A stretch of 64,000 bases of DNA from an uncultured Clostridia bacterium (GTDB lineage Bacteria > Bacillota > Clostridia > Christensenellales > DTU072). The notes under the pieces are model-generated. The model did not search any database, was not told the DNA's origin, and worked only from the letters and a program-made list of their open reading frames with translations. The DNA is taken from positions 1 to 64,000 of the forward strand of contig CALVUD010000009.1 of assembly GCA_944363505.1 (NCBI GenBank), in the 5' to 3' direction. Below, one piece after another: positions 1 to 8,045 of the stretch (position 1 is its first letter; the number at the start of each line of letters is the position of its first letter). Made by a program: the position numbers and the translations under genes.

Positions 1-42
1 TCGGAGTTTTTTGTCTGCCTCATCGGCTTAGCCTTTTTTGAA

Positions 43-65
43 CCCCGCGACTATCGCGGGGTTTT
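43..65 (+). terminator. Rho-independent terminator of a gene left of the window
   Basis: An 8-bp perfect GC-rich stem (CCCCGCGA/TCGCGGGG) with a 3-nt loop is followed by TTTT on the plus strand. No gene lies to its left inside the window, so it probably ends a plus-strand gene that stops before base 1. Confidence 0.7.
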
Positions 66-72
66 CGTTGAA

Positions 73-103
73 CAAAATATCGGGCGCTTTTACTTGCGCC
101 CGA
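73..103 (-). terminator. Rho-independent terminator of the InlB-repeat lipoprotein gene
   Basis: TCGGGCGC and GCGCCCGA form an 8-bp stem around an 8-nt loop. Read on the minus strand it is followed by ATATTTTGTT, and it sits 22 bases after the stop codon of the large lipoprotein gene, so it most likely ends that transcript. Confidence 0.7.
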
Positions 104-125
104 CTTCGACGGATTTCGTCGCCGA

Positions 126-3100
126 CTAACTTCTTGCCCAGTTGCCGTCGGTAAACAGGTATGCCGCGTTTGCCTCTAAAACGGTTTCCCCTGCCTTCGC
201 GGTCAACGTTTTTTCGTAGGTTACTTCGAACTCGTGATTTGCAAGCTGCACCGCCTCTCTGGCGATCAGAGTAAGCTGCGACTGCATGGCTCTGACCTCG
301 ATCCTCGCGCCCTCGGCTCCGCCCGTTATTGCGCCCGCAAGGCTTCCGCGTATGACGAGTTTGCCGCTGACTTTCAACACGCCCGCTTCGTCTGTGCCGT
401 TAGGTTGAACGGGATAGGTAAGCTGAGCCCTGTTGGTCAGCTGAGAGCTTTCCTCTTTGAAGCCCGCCTCGTAAACGATCAGGGAGCTGCGGTAGGTCTC
501 GCCGTCCACGATCGCTTCCACTATGTTCATCACGGCGTCGCTTGCCACTTCCAGAGTGGCGCCGGGCAGAATCTTATATTTGTTGTACAGGGTGTATTCG
601 CCGTCGTGGAGCGTTATCCTTTCGTAGGTATAGGGAATACCCAGATTTACGTCTTTGGTCGTTATGGTGACGACGCCCAGAAGGTTCATGCTCATCACGC
701 CGTCAGAGCCGCCGCCGTAAATATCGAGTTCGGTACGGTATTCATATTCGGGTTCGACCGAAGAATTCGAGCCCGTATAACGCGGATTCCGGATCCTCCG
801 CGTATTCTTTAAAACGTATCCGTCCGCGGAGTCGCCGAGACGTATCATTCCCTCGTCGCCTATGACCTCGACGGTCACTTCGTTGAACATTTCCATCGCG
901 TAAAGCATGGCGTAGGCGTATTCGGTCGCGCCGTAGTTTATTTTGTAGCTTACCAGCACGTTCGGCATTTCGAAAATGTTGAACGGCGCGTAACCCTCGG
1001 AATACACGTTGGAGCTGTTGGTACCGCCGCGGTAATCCTTTACCACGAAGGGAAGATAACTGCTTGCGCCCGCTTTAAGCTCCAAGCTTCCAGCGCCCTC
1101 AACGTATCCGTTGACTTTCAATACGCCGCCTTCGTTTACGTTCATAACGCCGTCAAGCTGTAATACCGCATATGCTCCGGCGGTTTGTCCCTGATAAGGA
1201 TATGCGCTTTTAGGGTATCCCACAATGCCGCCTACGGATACCGAACCGTAAACTTCCAAAGTGGCGCCCTCGGCAATTACGACAGAGGTCTTACCGAGAG
1301 AAGTATCTGCGAAAAACACCGCAGGCGAATTTCCGTCCGCGCCCAGCACGCCGTATGCGCGGTCGTAGCCGCCTACGGCATAAGGCAGACGAACGCTTAC
1401 CCCCTGCCCTACGGTATAGCTTCCGGACGACAAGGAGGTGTCGGTGCGGCCGTACATCAGATCGATAGTTCCCGCGCCCGTATCGGCCTCAAGCGCCGCA
1501 GCGAGCGTTTCGTAATATGTTACGTCGCCGTTCTCCGCGGTGAATTTTGCGGTATATTCGGTTTCGGTAACGACCGCGGTAAGCACTTCGGATCTGCCGT
1601 CGATGATGAACACCGTGTTGCCCGAAGCGTTGTGCCATTCGACAATTCTGAACAGCGTTTCGATACCCGCTTCGTTCACGCCGATAAATTCTTTGACCAG
1701 CCCGGGCACGTTTTCGAGATCGGTGCCGTGCGCGACCGAGATCACGACGCTGTTGTCACCGTAATTGAACGTGATGTCGTAAATCTCGGTTTCGGACGTT
1801 AAATACCATCTGACTTCGCTTGCCGCTTCGATTCTGAAGGTATACAGATTGTAATCCACGCCGTCTTCCGCTTTTTCTGCGGCATAATACTTTCTGAAGC
1901 CGTCCGAAAGCATGTCTGCGCGCTCAAGGTTAACGACGGGAACGGTCCCCAGCGGAGCGCGAACGGTAACTTCGAAAACGCCGTTTGCATAAACGTACAG
2001 ATTCGTCCCGGTCGCACTTTGAACGGTAACGTTCGAAAGCGGATCGGAAGTCAGACATTTTTCGCTGAGATGCTGCGCGGAGTAACCTACCCCCACCGTT
2101 ATGAAACGGAAAGGAACGTCCGCCACGAAATTGCCGTATCCTTGTTCGATATAATATGAAATCAGCGACAGATTGTAGGTCACGCTCCTGCCGTCGGCAG
2201 AAAGATTAGCTCCGTATGCCGTATATTCGGCAACTTTGCCGGACGTATTGGTATAAGACCAACCTATCTGTACGGTCGCCTTGTCGCTTAAACTGATAAA
2301 AGAACCTTCGAACCCGTCTTTCAAACGAATCTCTATCGGGGTTCCGTTAGGTACTTCGGCGATCACGATCTCACCGACTTCGCCTTCAAGTTTGACTCCG
2401 CCGATATAATAATCGTATTCGTATGAAATTTCGAACGGCACTTCGAAAGTCAAACGAGGCAGAACGTAATCGGTTATTAAAATATCGGAGTTTACGTCGG
2501 TAATCGTAACCTGGACGGAATAAAAGTCTCCCCATTTTTCGGTGCATTCCAAAACAATTTCACCGTATACGCCTTCCACATCGAACAGCTTCTCCGTCAA
2601 CAAAACGTATTTGCCGTTTTCGTACGTAACAAGCTTGGAAATATCGCACATCGTTTCGCTGGGCACGATGCTGAAGCTAAGGCTCTGTCCCTGCTGCAAC
2701 AACGCTTTTCCGTCGGGGAAGGAGTTGCCGCGTATCGAATAGATCTTGAAAAGATCGCTGTCCGAGGTAACTATCGACGCGGTATACGGATAAATGCTTT
2801 CGTCGACGAAATAATACAATTCGTCACGGCTGTCCACCGTTATCTTATAGCAATACACGCCCTGTTCGACGCTGTCCCCTACAGTGATATCGTAATAGCC
2901 CGCTTCCACTATTTTAGTCGGTTCGAAGACATTATAAAGCGCGGGAAGCTCGAGTCCTTCCGGAAGAGTCATTTTGACGTATACCACGCTGCCGGCGAGG
3001 AATCTGTAAGAGTTTAAACTGCCGTCCCGACAGAGCGTTATATTGTTGACGTGCCCTATGTCGGAAACGTCGGTATTGTCGGTAGTCGTATGCCACGCCG

Positions 3101-5042
3101 ACTCGCCTTCGATAAAGAACGCCACGTCGGAAGCGCCCTCCAGCGCGTTGAGTTCGATAATTATATTATCTTCGCGCTGGTAGTACAAAACGTAATAAAC
3201 GTTTTCTGCGTCTGCGGAGGGATAGAAAGGATTTAAAATCAGATCGGCAAGCACCGCTTCGAATTCCGCCTCGCTGCCGATAAGGTTGCGCTCCGCGAGC
3301 GGCTCCGTGGTGAACGCGTAGATTTTATAGGTCCTCGTGTCGTCGTAGTCGGAACCGCCGTAATAGGTTTTGGTACCTTCGTAAACCGTCGTGGAGATCT
3401 CGGAGGGGAAATTGGTCGATTGACCGACGTAGCCCATTCCTTCAGTCCACTCCACGGTATATCTGTTTCCGTAAAAATCGACGTAGGTTATCGGTATGCT
3501 GTCGCCCGAAGGTTCTTCGGGATCCGCGATACCCGCGATCGTAACGTCATAGCTGTATTTTGCTTCGAATTCGTAAACGTACCAGCCGTCCTCGTCGGGC
3601 TGTCCGGATACGGGTGAAAGCGTTTCGGCGCCGTAGCTTACTTCGGGGGCTGCCGAAGAATAACCCTCTGCGCCCTTGGCTTTGAACGAAATTACGCTTC
3701 CGTAAATCAAAGTTTCGGGTTTGACGATAATTTCGTATACGGCGTTCGTCGCCTTGAAACCTATATCGTACTCGACAAATTCCCAACCGGAAACTTCGAC
3801 TACGGAATTACTGCTCCACGGCACGGTATACACGCCGTTTATCGCCGTCAGCGTTTTGCCCGAAGCGGTGACCGTGACGTTATCTATGTACACGCCGGGC
3901 GCCCTGTCCAAAGTAAACGAAAGCGATTCGTTATATTCTACACCGTATTCGGTAACACGTTCGCCGTTCACGGTAAAATAAACATAGCCGTTATCGGTAA
4001 ACGTAACTGGATACAGACGCGCCTCATCGGTATATACGGCGGTATAGGTAAAGTCCTCGGTCGCCGCGACTATCTCGTTATCCCAACCCGCAAATACCGC
4101 GACCGTTTCGAGATCCACGTTCACCGACTCGGGAACCGCGATCGGGCAAACGGGAACGTCGCCGTAGTTGACCACGACCGACGATTCGTCGCCGCGCACT
4201 ATGAAAGTGACCGTAAAGGTCTTGATCGTCCACACCGCTTCGAAAGTCATGTCGCCGATAACGTTTATAGCACTTCCCGCCGCCACCGGCTCGCCCAGAG
4301 GAGCGCCCGAAGCATCGACCGACTGCCATCCGACAAAGTCGTAGCCCGTTTTATCGGGCGCAGCGGGAGCGTTGACGAATTCTCCCTTTTTCTTATCCGT
4401 CATAACAGAAACGGGTTCGTCGTCGCTGATAAACGTGACGGTATAGGTCATTTCGCGCCATAACGCCGTGACGGTAACGGAAGCGTCGACGGTTATCTTC
4501 TCGCCGGGGGCGAGCGTTTCACCGCCGTAGCTCCAGCCGTCGAATATGTACCCTTCGCGCACGAAAGGATTTTCCGGCAGAACGTATTCCTCGCCTTTAT
4601 CGAGAGTAATACTCTGCTTTTCGCTGCCGAAGCCCGCAAAAAGCGTCAGCGTGACTCTTTCGGGTACTTCGGGATCGCCTGGATCGTCGGGATCTTCAGG
4701 CTCTTGCGGGGTTTCGGAATCGGACTTTTGCCAGTTGGCGACGTAAACGGTATCCACATAAATCGGAGAGACCGCTCCCGGAGAAAGCAGGAACGAGCTG
4801 CCCTCTTTCGTCCAGCCGGTAAAATCGTAACCCGCTCTGGTAAACGGATTTTCGGGCAACGCGTAATTTGCTCCGTATGCTACCTGTACACTCGTGGAGT
4901 CGTCGTTATATCCCGATTTTAACGTGACGGTAAACATAGTGCCGTCGTTCTCTTCCTCGCCGCACGCGCATAAAGCGACCGCGGTTGCCGTCAACACGAA
5001 TACGGTTATGAGGAACAACAAAAGTTTTTTGCGCTTCCGCAT
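126..5042 (-). CDS. Giant lipoprotein with N-terminal InlB-type repeats
   Basis: A 1638-residue predicted surface lipoprotein. Basic residues (MRKRKK) and a hydrophobic segment lead to a lipobox-like LCAC, giving lipidation at Cys27; the -2 cysteine is unusual but tolerated in Firmicutes. Roughly residues 36-104, 131-196, 198-271 and 273-337 are four Listeria/Bacteroides-type (InlB B) repeats, recognisable from the recurring G-Y-x-F-x-G-W core and the closing 'x-A-x-W' strand. A Pro/Glu/Asp linker separates repeats 1 and 2. The rest, about 1300 residues, is beta-rich and unassigned; the last third (from about residue 1150) looks like a beta-helix-type repeat region with many short Val/Gly strands. 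No LPXTG or C-terminal membrane anchor is visible, so lipid is the only anchor. The start has a strong AGGAGG site. The gene is monocistronic, between its own promoter and terminator. Such proteins usually act in adhesion or as surface scaffolds, but the ligand is unknown. Confidence 0.85.
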   Translation of the reverse strand: MRKRKKLLLFLITVFVLTATAVALCACGEEENDGTMFTVTLKSGYNDDSTSVQVAYGANYALPENPFTRAGYDFTGWTKEGSSFLLSPGAVSPIYVDTVYVANWQKSDSETPQEPEDPDDPGDPEVPERVTLTLFAGFGSEKQSITLDKGEEYVLPENPFVREGYIFDGWSYGGETLAPGEKITVDASVTVTALWREMTYTVTFISDDEPVSVMTDKKKGEFVNAPAAPDKTGYDFVGWQSVDASGAPLGEPVAAGSAINVIGDMTFEAVWTIKTFTVTFIVRGDESSVVVNYGDVPVCPIAVPESVNVDLETVAVFAGWDNEIVAATEDFTYTAVYTDEARLYPVTFTDNGYVYFTVNGERVTEYGVEYNESLSFTLDRAPGVYIDNVTVTASGKTLTAINGVYTVPWSSNSVVEVSGWEFVEYDIGFKATNAVYEIIVKPETLIYGSVISFKAKGAEGYSSAAPEVSYGAETLSPVSGQPDEDGWYVYEFEAKYSYDVTIAGIADPEEPSGDSIPITYVDFYGNRYTVEWTEGMGYVGQSTNFPSEISTTVYEGTKTYYGGSDYDDTRTYKIYAFTTEPLAERNLIGSEAEFEAVLADLILNPFYPSADAENVYYVLYYQREDNIIIELNALEGASDVAFFIEGESAWHTTTDNTDVSDIGHVNNITLCRDGSLNSYRFLAGSVVYVKMTLPEGLELPALYNVFEPTKIVEAGYYDITVGDSVEQGVYCYKITVDSRDELYYFVDESIYPYTASIVTSDSDLFKIYSIRGNSFPDGKALLQQGQSLSFSIVPSETMCDISKLVTYENGKYVLLTEKLFDVEGVYGEIVLECTEKWGDFYSVQVTITDVNSDILITDYVLPRLTFEVPFEISYEYDYYIGGVKLEGEVGEIVIAEVPNGTPIEIRLKDGFEGSFISLSDKATVQIGWSYTNTSGKVAEYTAYGANLSADGRSVTYNLSLISYYIEQGYGNFVADVPFRFITVGVGYSAQHLSEKCLTSDPLSNVTVQSATGTNLYVYANGVFEVTVRAPLGTVPVVNLERADMLSDGFRKYYAAEKAEDGVDYNLYTFRIEAASEVRWYLTSETEIYDITFNYGDNSVVISVAHGTDLENVPGLVKEFIGVNEAGIETLFRIVEWHNASGNTVFIIDGRSEVLTAVVTETEYTAKFTAENGDVTYYETLAAALEADTGAGTIDLMYGRTDTSLSSGSYTVGQGVSVRLPYAVGGYDRAYGVLGADGNSPAVFFADTSLGKTSVVIAEGATLEVYGSVSVGGIVGYPKSAYPYQGQTAGAYAVLQLDGVMNVNEGGVLKVNGYVEGAGSLELKAGASSYLPFVVKDYRGGTNSSNVYSEGYAPFNIFEMPNVLVSYKINYGATEYAYAMLYAMEMFNEVTVEVIGDEGMIRLGDSADGYVLKNTRRIRNPRYTGSNSSVEPEYEYRTELDIYGGGSDGVMSMNLLGVVTITTKDVNLGIPYTYERITLHDGEYTLYNKYKILPGATLEVASDAVMNIVEAIVDGETYRSSLIVYEAGFKEESSQLTNRAQLTYPVQPNGTDEAGVLKVSGKLVIRGSLAGAITGGAEGARIEVRAMQSQLTLIAREAVQLANHEFEVTYEKTLTAKAGETVLEANAAYLFTDGNWARS

Positions 5043-5136
5043 TTTGTCCTCCTTTTATGCGCGGCGCCCGGGGGCGTTTCGCGCACGATACGGATTTCCC
5101 GTCCTCGCAACAAACAAAAATTGTTCTTGCTTAGTA

Positions 5137-5165
5137 ATTATAAACCGATAAGAAAAGCATGTCAA
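5137..5165 (-). promoter_or_regulatory. Sigma-A promoter of the InlB-repeat lipoprotein gene
   Basis: On the minus strand TTGACA (5165-5160) and TATAAT (5142-5137) are separated by exactly 17 bases, a perfect consensus promoter. The predicted leader is about 90 nt long. Confidence 0.85.
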
Positions 5166-5384
5166 TGTCGCCCGTTTGCTTCCGAATGTATTCCGCCGCC
5201 GCACGGTTTTTCCCCGATACGGAAAAACGACGGTTTTTTTGCGCTTTTATGGGAAATGTCCGATAAACGCGCGCATTTTATTCTTAAATAATCGCTTAAT
5301 GAATATTTTGTCCGACCAGAAATTTACAAACTGCGTTTTGCAATACGCGACGCGCGCTTCAAATACTATTTTTGTTTAAAATAC

Positions 5385-5413
5385 TTTACAAATTATTATC
5401 AAACAATTATAAT
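5385..5413 (+). promoter_or_regulatory. Sigma-A promoter of rpsF-ssb-rpsR
   Basis: TTTACA and TATAAT with a 17-base spacer, about 70 nt upstream of the rpsF start codon. This is the only good promoter seen for the operon. Confidence 0.85.
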
Positions 5414-5423
5414 GTTAAAGCAT

Positions 5424-5465
5424 TGCGCTTGAAAGGCGCATTAAAACCCTTGCTCCCACGGGAGC
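5424..5465 (+). promoter_or_regulatory. Structured rpsF leader, possible S6:S18 autoregulatory site
   Basis: Two hairpins lie between the promoter and rpsF: TGCGC/GCGCA at 5424-5440 and GCTCC/GGAGC with loop CACG at 5452-5465. In many bacteria the S6:S18 complex binds a hairpin in the rpsF leader to repress its own operon. I cannot confirm the conserved bulge of that motif here, so this is a candidate only. Confidence 0.35.
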
Positions 5466-5488
5466 CTTAAGTCCAAAAGGAGGTATGT

Positions 5489-5773
5489 ATGAACAAGTAT
5501 CAGCTATTATTCATCATCGATAACTCTATCGACGACGAAGCTAAGGACGCGGTAATCGAAAAGTTTTCCTCTCTGATCCAGGAGCTTGGCGGCACCGTCG
5601 GCATGCTTGACAAATGGGGCACCCGCAAATACGCGTATCCCATCAACTTCAAGAACGAAGGCTATTACGTCCTGATGCAGTTCGAAGCGGATCCCACCGT
5701 TCCCGCCGAGATAGACAGACAGATGAGAATCAACGACAACGTCGTTCGTCAGCTCATCACCAAGATGGCATAG
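5489..5773 (+). CDS. rpsF: 30S ribosomal protein S6
   Basis: A 94-residue S6 protein, full length for the family. It begins MNKYQLLFIID, has the typical 'W-G-x-R-K-x-A-Y-P-I' stretch near residue 44, and ends in the RNA-binding 'RQLITK'. S6 pairs with S18 on the platform of the small ribosomal subunit. The start is fixed by an AGGAGG site 6-8 bases upstream. It is the first gene of the conserved rpsF-ssb-rpsR operon, with ssb following after 8 bases. Confidence 0.97.
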   Translation: MNKYQLLFIIDNSIDDEAKDAVIEKFSSLIQELGGTVGMLDKWGTRKYAYPINFKNEGYYVLMQFEADPTVPAEIDRQMRINDNVVRQLITKMA

Positions 5774-5781
5774 GAGGAAAC

Positions 5782-6207
5782 ATGAACAAGGTTATACTGA
5801 TAGGCAATCTCACCAAGGACCCCGAACAGTTCGTCAGTTCGTCCAACGTTATGAGATGCAGCTTTACAGTAGCGGTCAACCGCCCCTATTCTTCCAGCGA
5901 CGGCTCCCGTCAGACCGACTTTTTGCCGGTCATTTGCTGGAGAAAACAGGCGGAAATATGCTTAAAGCACCTCAGGAAAGGCAGCCGCGTAGGTATCTGC
6001 GGTTCGGTACAGACCCGCTCCTACGATTCTCAGGACGGCTCCAAGAGATACGTTACCGAGATCATTGCCGACGAAGTTCAGTTCCTTTCCTCGCGCTCCG
6101 ACGATCAACGCGATCTTCCCGACATTCCCGAAGTCGCCGACCGCAAAGCGCAAATCGAGGACGCTCGTCCCGTCGATTTCGACAATGACGACGATCTTCC
6201 GTTCTAA
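5782..6207 (+). CDS. ssb: Single-stranded DNA-binding protein
   Basis: A 141-residue SSB. The OB fold starts MNKVILIGNLTKDPE and includes 'FTVAVNRPY' and 'DFLPVICWRKQAE'. A flexible acidic tail ends in DDDLPF, the tip that recruits replication and repair partners. It coats single-stranded DNA during replication. The ATG at 5782 follows AGGAGG at the proper distance and 8 bases after rpsF. A longer in-frame reading from 5614 exists but overlaps rpsF and lacks SSB sequence, so I rejected it. Placement between rpsF and rpsR is the classic Firmicutes arrangement. Confidence 0.96.
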   Translation: MNKVILIGNLTKDPEQFVSSSNVMRCSFTVAVNRPYSSSDGSRQTDFLPVICWRKQAEICLKHLRKGSRVGICGSVQTRSYDSQDGSKRYVTEIIADEVQFLSSRSDDQRDLPDIPEVADRKAQIEDARPVDFDNDDDLPF

Positions 6208-6229
6208 AACTCAAGGAGAATAATCAGTT

Positions 6230-6529
6230 ATGAATAAAGAAGGAGTAAAAAGCGTAAAACCCGCGGGCAAACGTGCCCCGAAAAAGAAAGTCTGCCATTT
6301 CTGCGTGAACAAGATCGACGAAATCGATTATATCGCTCTCGCAAAAGAAATGGAAAAAGCCTCCGACCGCACGGGTAAGGACGGCGAGAAGCGCACCCGC
6401 TTCGTAACCGAGAAAGGCAAGATATTGCCGCGCAGAATGTCCGGCGTGTGCGTCAAGCACCAACGCGCCCTGGCACAGGCGATAAAGCGCGCCAGATTCA
6501 TGGCGTTGCTCCCCTACAAAGCCGACTAA
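6230..6529 (+). CDS. rpsR: 30S ribosomal protein S18 (zinc-ribbon form)
   Basis: A 99-residue S18. The basic N-terminal tail precedes CHFC near residue 23 and a later C-V-K-H, giving the four zinc ligands of the zinc-binding (C+) S18 variety. The conserved core '[15 protein letters not shown]' and the C-terminal 'R-A-R-x-M-A-L-L-P' bind 16S rRNA next to S6. Retention of the zinc ligands suggests this copy works under zinc sufficiency. It is the last gene of the operon, followed 10 bases later by a strong terminator. An AAGGAG site precedes the ATG. Confidence 0.97.
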   Translation: MNKEGVKSVKPAGKRAPKKKVCHFCVNKIDEIDYIALAKEMEKASDRTGKDGEKRTRFVTEKGKILPRRMSGVCVKHQRALAQAIKRARFMALLPYKAD

Positions 6530-6539
6530 AAAATGCGGC

Positions 6540-6570
6540 GCCCTCCCGCGGGAGGGCTTTTCTTTTGTTT
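6540..6570 (+). terminator. Rho-independent terminator of rpsF-ssb-rpsR
   Basis: A very GC-rich hairpin (GCCCTCCC/GGGAGGGC) runs into TTTTCTTTTGTTT. It directly follows the rpsR stop codon, and its T-tract abuts the ATG of the next small ORF. Confidence 0.85.
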
Positions 6571-6729
6571 ATGGACGAAAAACGCGACAAACCCTCAAAC
6601 GACGAAGAATCGAAAAAAAGAGCCGCCGAAGCGAAAAAGCGTGCCGAAGCGCGTCGCCTTGCCGAAGAAAAACGGCGCTATTTCGAGTATTACGACGACG
6701 TCAAACACGACCGTAACAAAGAGTGGTAG
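6571..6729 (+). CDS. Small highly charged protein, unknown
   Basis: A 52-residue ORF starting at the ATG just after the rpsR terminator T-tract. The product is almost entirely charged: an acidic start (MDEKRDKPSNDEESK), then Lys/Arg/Glu/Ala-rich helix with likely coiled-coil character, and an aromatic-acidic end (YFEYYDDV). There is no membrane segment or known motif. The only purine-rich ribosome-binding stretch is the 3' arm of the terminator hairpin, about 14 bases away, so translation would need the hairpin melted. Its last 7 bases overlap the GTG start of the TraX gene, which argues for a real coupled ORF. I cannot assign a function. Confidence 0.4.
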   Translation: MDEKRDKPSNDEESKKRAAEAKKRAEARRLAEEKRRYFEYYDDVKHDRNKEW

Positions 6730-7442
6730 ATCTGACGGACAGTACCGGTACAATAAAAGGGATCGACGGCACCCTGCTGAAAATTATCGCCGTCATGGCG
6801 ATGACCTCGGATCACGTCGCCCTTTTGTTTTTTGCGGACGTCGCCGCGGTATACTTTCCCGCGCGAATCATAGGCAGGATCGCCGCGCCGATAATGTGCT
6901 GTATGCTCGCCGAAGGCTACCGCCGCACTTCGTCGCTGAAAAAGTATTTTTTAAGGCTCGCCGCTTTTGCGTTGATTGCCCAGATACCCTACTCGCTGGC
7001 GATTCGGGGCACGATATTCGATTATACCGATTATAACGTATTGTTCACACTGACGCTCGCGCTCGCCGCGCTGGCGCTTTTCGACAGGATCAAAAACGGA
7101 GCGCTGAAAATAATATTGCCGCTTCCCGTAATAGCTTTATCCTATTTTTGCGACTGGGGCGTTACCGCGCCGCTGTACGCGATAGCTTTCTGTTTGGCGG
7201 GCGACGACCGCTACAAACGCACCGCGTTTTCTATTGGGATAGCGATCGTTTACGTCGCCGTCGCGCTTTTCACGCGCACCGCCGAAGCGACGATAATTTC
7301 GACGGGTCTGTTTCTCGCGCCGATACCGCTGTTTTTCTATAACGGACGGCGCGGGCGGAACACGAAAGCGGGAAAATGGTTTTTCTATTGCTATTATCCC
7401 GCGCACCTGGCGCTGTTATACGTCATTACGTTATTGGTCTGA
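6723..7442 (+). CDS. TraX-family integral membrane protein
   Basis: A 239-residue membrane protein of the TraX family, named after the F-plasmid pilin N-acetylase but widespread in Firmicutes chromosomes where the substrate is unknown. Family hallmarks are an N-terminal 'G-x-x-L-K-I-I-A-x-x-x-M-x-x-D-H', the first helix ending near 'FPARIIGRIAAPI', the 'AEGYRRT' loop, 'N-V-L-F-T-L' and about seven to eight hydrophobic helices in all. The GTG at 6723 is the only plausible start that keeps the family N-terminus; no clear ribosome-binding site precedes it, fitting translational coupling to the upstream small ORF. The end converges with yhbY, leaving a 2-base gap. Confidence 0.8.
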   Translation: MVDLTDSTGTIKGIDGTLLKIIAVMAMTSDHVALLFFADVAAVYFPARIIGRIAAPIMCCMLAEGYRRTSSLKKYFLRLAAFALIAQIPYSLAIRGTIFDYTDYNVLFTLTLALAALALFDRIKNGALKIILPLPVIALSYFCDWGVTAPLYAIAFCLAGDDRYKRTAFSIGIAIVYVAVALFTRTAEATIISTGLFLAPIPLFFYNGRRGRNTKAGKWFFYCYYPAHLALLYVITLLV

Positions 7443-7444
7443 AA

Positions 7445-7741
7445 TCATGAAAGCGCGATCTTGGCTTTCGCGGGATCTTTGGGGCGTTTATACAAAATGA
7501 CCTTTCTGCCTATCGCCCTAACGGGTTCGGCTCCCAGCGCCGCGCAAAGTCTTTCCATCACTTCCTTCGCACCCGTTCCCGCCGCGGGAAGCACGTTGAT
7601 TTTAATTAGCTCCCTCGCGTTCAACGCGTCGGAAAGTTCTTTTATCAACACGTCGGTAATTCCCGCCTTTCCTACCTGAAAAACGGCGTCTTCGCCGCTT
7701 GCGATACTCATCAGCTTACTTCTTTCTTTTGACGATAGCAT
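7445..7741 (-). CDS. yhbY: YhbY-family CRM-domain RNA-binding protein
   Basis: A 98-residue single CRM (chloroplast splicing and ribosome maturation) domain protein. It has the alpha-beta pattern of E. coli YhbY, with 'VGKAGITDVLIKELSDALN', 'ELIKINVL' and a G-R-K-V-I-L-Y strand near the end; the loop that is GxxG in the family corresponds to V-G-K-A-G here. YhbY associates with pre-50S particles. It overlaps the ABM gene by 26 bases and is last in the M20-ABM-yhbY operon. It converges on the TraX gene with no room for a separate terminator. Confidence 0.9.
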   Translation of the reverse strand: MLSSKERSKLMSIASGEDAVFQVGKAGITDVLIKELSDALNARELIKINVLPAAGTGAKEVMERLCAALGAEPVRAIGRKVILYKRPKDPAKAKIALS

Positions 7742-8045
7742 CTATGTCCTCCACGTCTATTTCGCGCTCTATCGTTTCTTTATACGAGCGCATCGCGTTT
7801 ATTTTGGAAACATGCTCCCTCTTTGCAGACGCCGCAGCGTGATTTTCGAGAGACTCTCTGTCCTTCCACAGTTCCAGGAAAATGACCTTTACGGCGCCCG
7901 GCAGTTTTACGTATTTCATTTCGAACTTTATGTTGCCCGCGTCCTTTGCCGAAATCTCGGCGTGCGCGCGGCAAAGTCCGATAAATTCCTTCGCCTGCTC
8001 TTTACTAAGATGCAACGCGATACTCTTGACTTTCAGATACAGCAT
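7716..8045 (-). CDS. ABM-domain (antibiotic biosynthesis monooxygenase-like) protein
   Basis: A 109-residue protein resembling the dimeric ferredoxin-like ABM fold: strand 'LYLKVKSIAL', a helix, then 'G-N-I-K-F-E-M', 'KVIFLELWKDRESLENHAAA' and a short basic tail. The E-x-W-x-D-x-x-x-L-x-x-H pattern is the usual ABM signature. Members act as small quinol monooxygenases or heme or aldehyde handlers, but many have no known substrate, so I call only the domain. Its ATG directly follows the M20 peptidase stop codon, with AGAGGTG inside the end of that gene, so the two are co-translated. Confidence 0.75.
   Translation of the reverse strand: MLYLKVKSIALHLSKEQAKEFIGLCRAHAEISAKDAGNIKFEMKYVKLPGAVKVIFLELWKDRESLENHAAASAKREHVSKINAMRSYKETIEREIDVEDIDAIVKRKK

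Larger units (their letters stand above)
5043..5488. other. 446-bp divergent intergenic region
   Basis: It carries divergent promoters for the lipoprotein gene (left) and rpsF (right). Between them, at about 5206-5240, an AT-rich stem (GTTTTTCC/GGAAAAAC) followed by seven T's on the plus strand resembles a weak terminator, although no plus-strand gene precedes it. The lipoprotein leader (about 5043-5130) has GC-rich self-complementarity near the start codon. I see no coding sequence here. Confidence 0.6.
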
